From Corynebacterium lipophiloflavum DSM 44291 (lineage in GTDB: Bacteria > Actinomycetota > Actinomycetes > Mycobacteriales > Mycobacteriaceae), in contig NZ_GG667192.1 of assembly GCF_000159635.1 (NCBI RefSeq), positions 460,441-496,749 on the forward strand: a stretch of 36,309 nt of DNA, read 5' to 3'. Below, piece after piece: positions 36,293 to 36,309 of this stretch (its first letter is position 1; each line of letters starts with the position of its first letter). A model generated the notes under the pieces. That model saw nothing but the letters and a program-made list of their open reading frames with translations, was not told the DNA's origin and did not search any database. Position numbers and translations under genes: made by a program.

Positions 36293-36309
36293 TCATTGTG
36301 CCAGCCGAT

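Overview
The window is a high-GC actinobacterial chromosome segment and almost certainly comes from a Corynebacterium. The evidence is gene order: infB-rbfA-DHH phosphodiesterase-MATE-pptH-pptT, truB/ribF, rpsO-pnp, dapB-thyX-dapA-rnj, ftsK, pgsA-cinA-clgR-pspA, bioYMN, recA-recX, gluABCD and miaB. This is the core order known from C. glutamicum and, in part, from Mycobacterium. The species cannot be named from sequence alone.

Layout. 1-6293 (+): translation initiation and ribosome maturation (infB, partial at the left edge; rbfA), a DHH nanoRNase/c-di-AMP type phosphodiesterase, a MATE exporter, and the overlapping pair pptH-pptT, which remove and add 4'-phosphopantetheine. 6301-9211: divergent truB (-) and ribF (+), whose start codons both lie inside perfect palindromes, then a nucleoside hydrolase. 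9212-12274: rpsO and pnp, each with its own promoter and terminator-like hairpin. 12281-15608: an AMIN-like lipoprotein (-), then dapB-thyX-dapA (lysine/peptidoglycan precursors and dTMP). 15611-21521: RNase J with an Asn/Gly/Arg-rich N-terminus, a TIGR03085-type protein, and FtsK. 21551-22877: a manganese (yybP-ykoY) riboswitch controlling a TerC family protein. 22892-25326: pgsA, cinA, clgR, pspA (membrane lipid synthesis and envelope stress). 25336-27258 (-): the biotin ECF transporter bioY-bioM-bioN with a perfect BioQ-type operator. 27336-29502: a DUF3046 protein, recA and recX. 29512-32832 (-): glutamate ABC importer gluABCD. 33106-35290: miaB and a four-helix membrane protein. 35336-36309: a DUF6308-like gene and a lower-GC tail with only broken reading frames.

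The protein content is ordinary conserved core, and I see no phage, IS, CRISPR, toxin-antitoxin or defence island. The interesting signal is in non-coding and overlapping DNA: a riboswitch whose mutually exclusive helices can be read directly, palindromes covering both start codons of a divergent pair, a BioQ operator, triplicated 12-bp repeats in the rpsO leader, tRNA-5'-end-like repeats before gluA/miaB, terminator-like hairpins, and many apparently leaderless genes. I found no convincing new multi-gene system.
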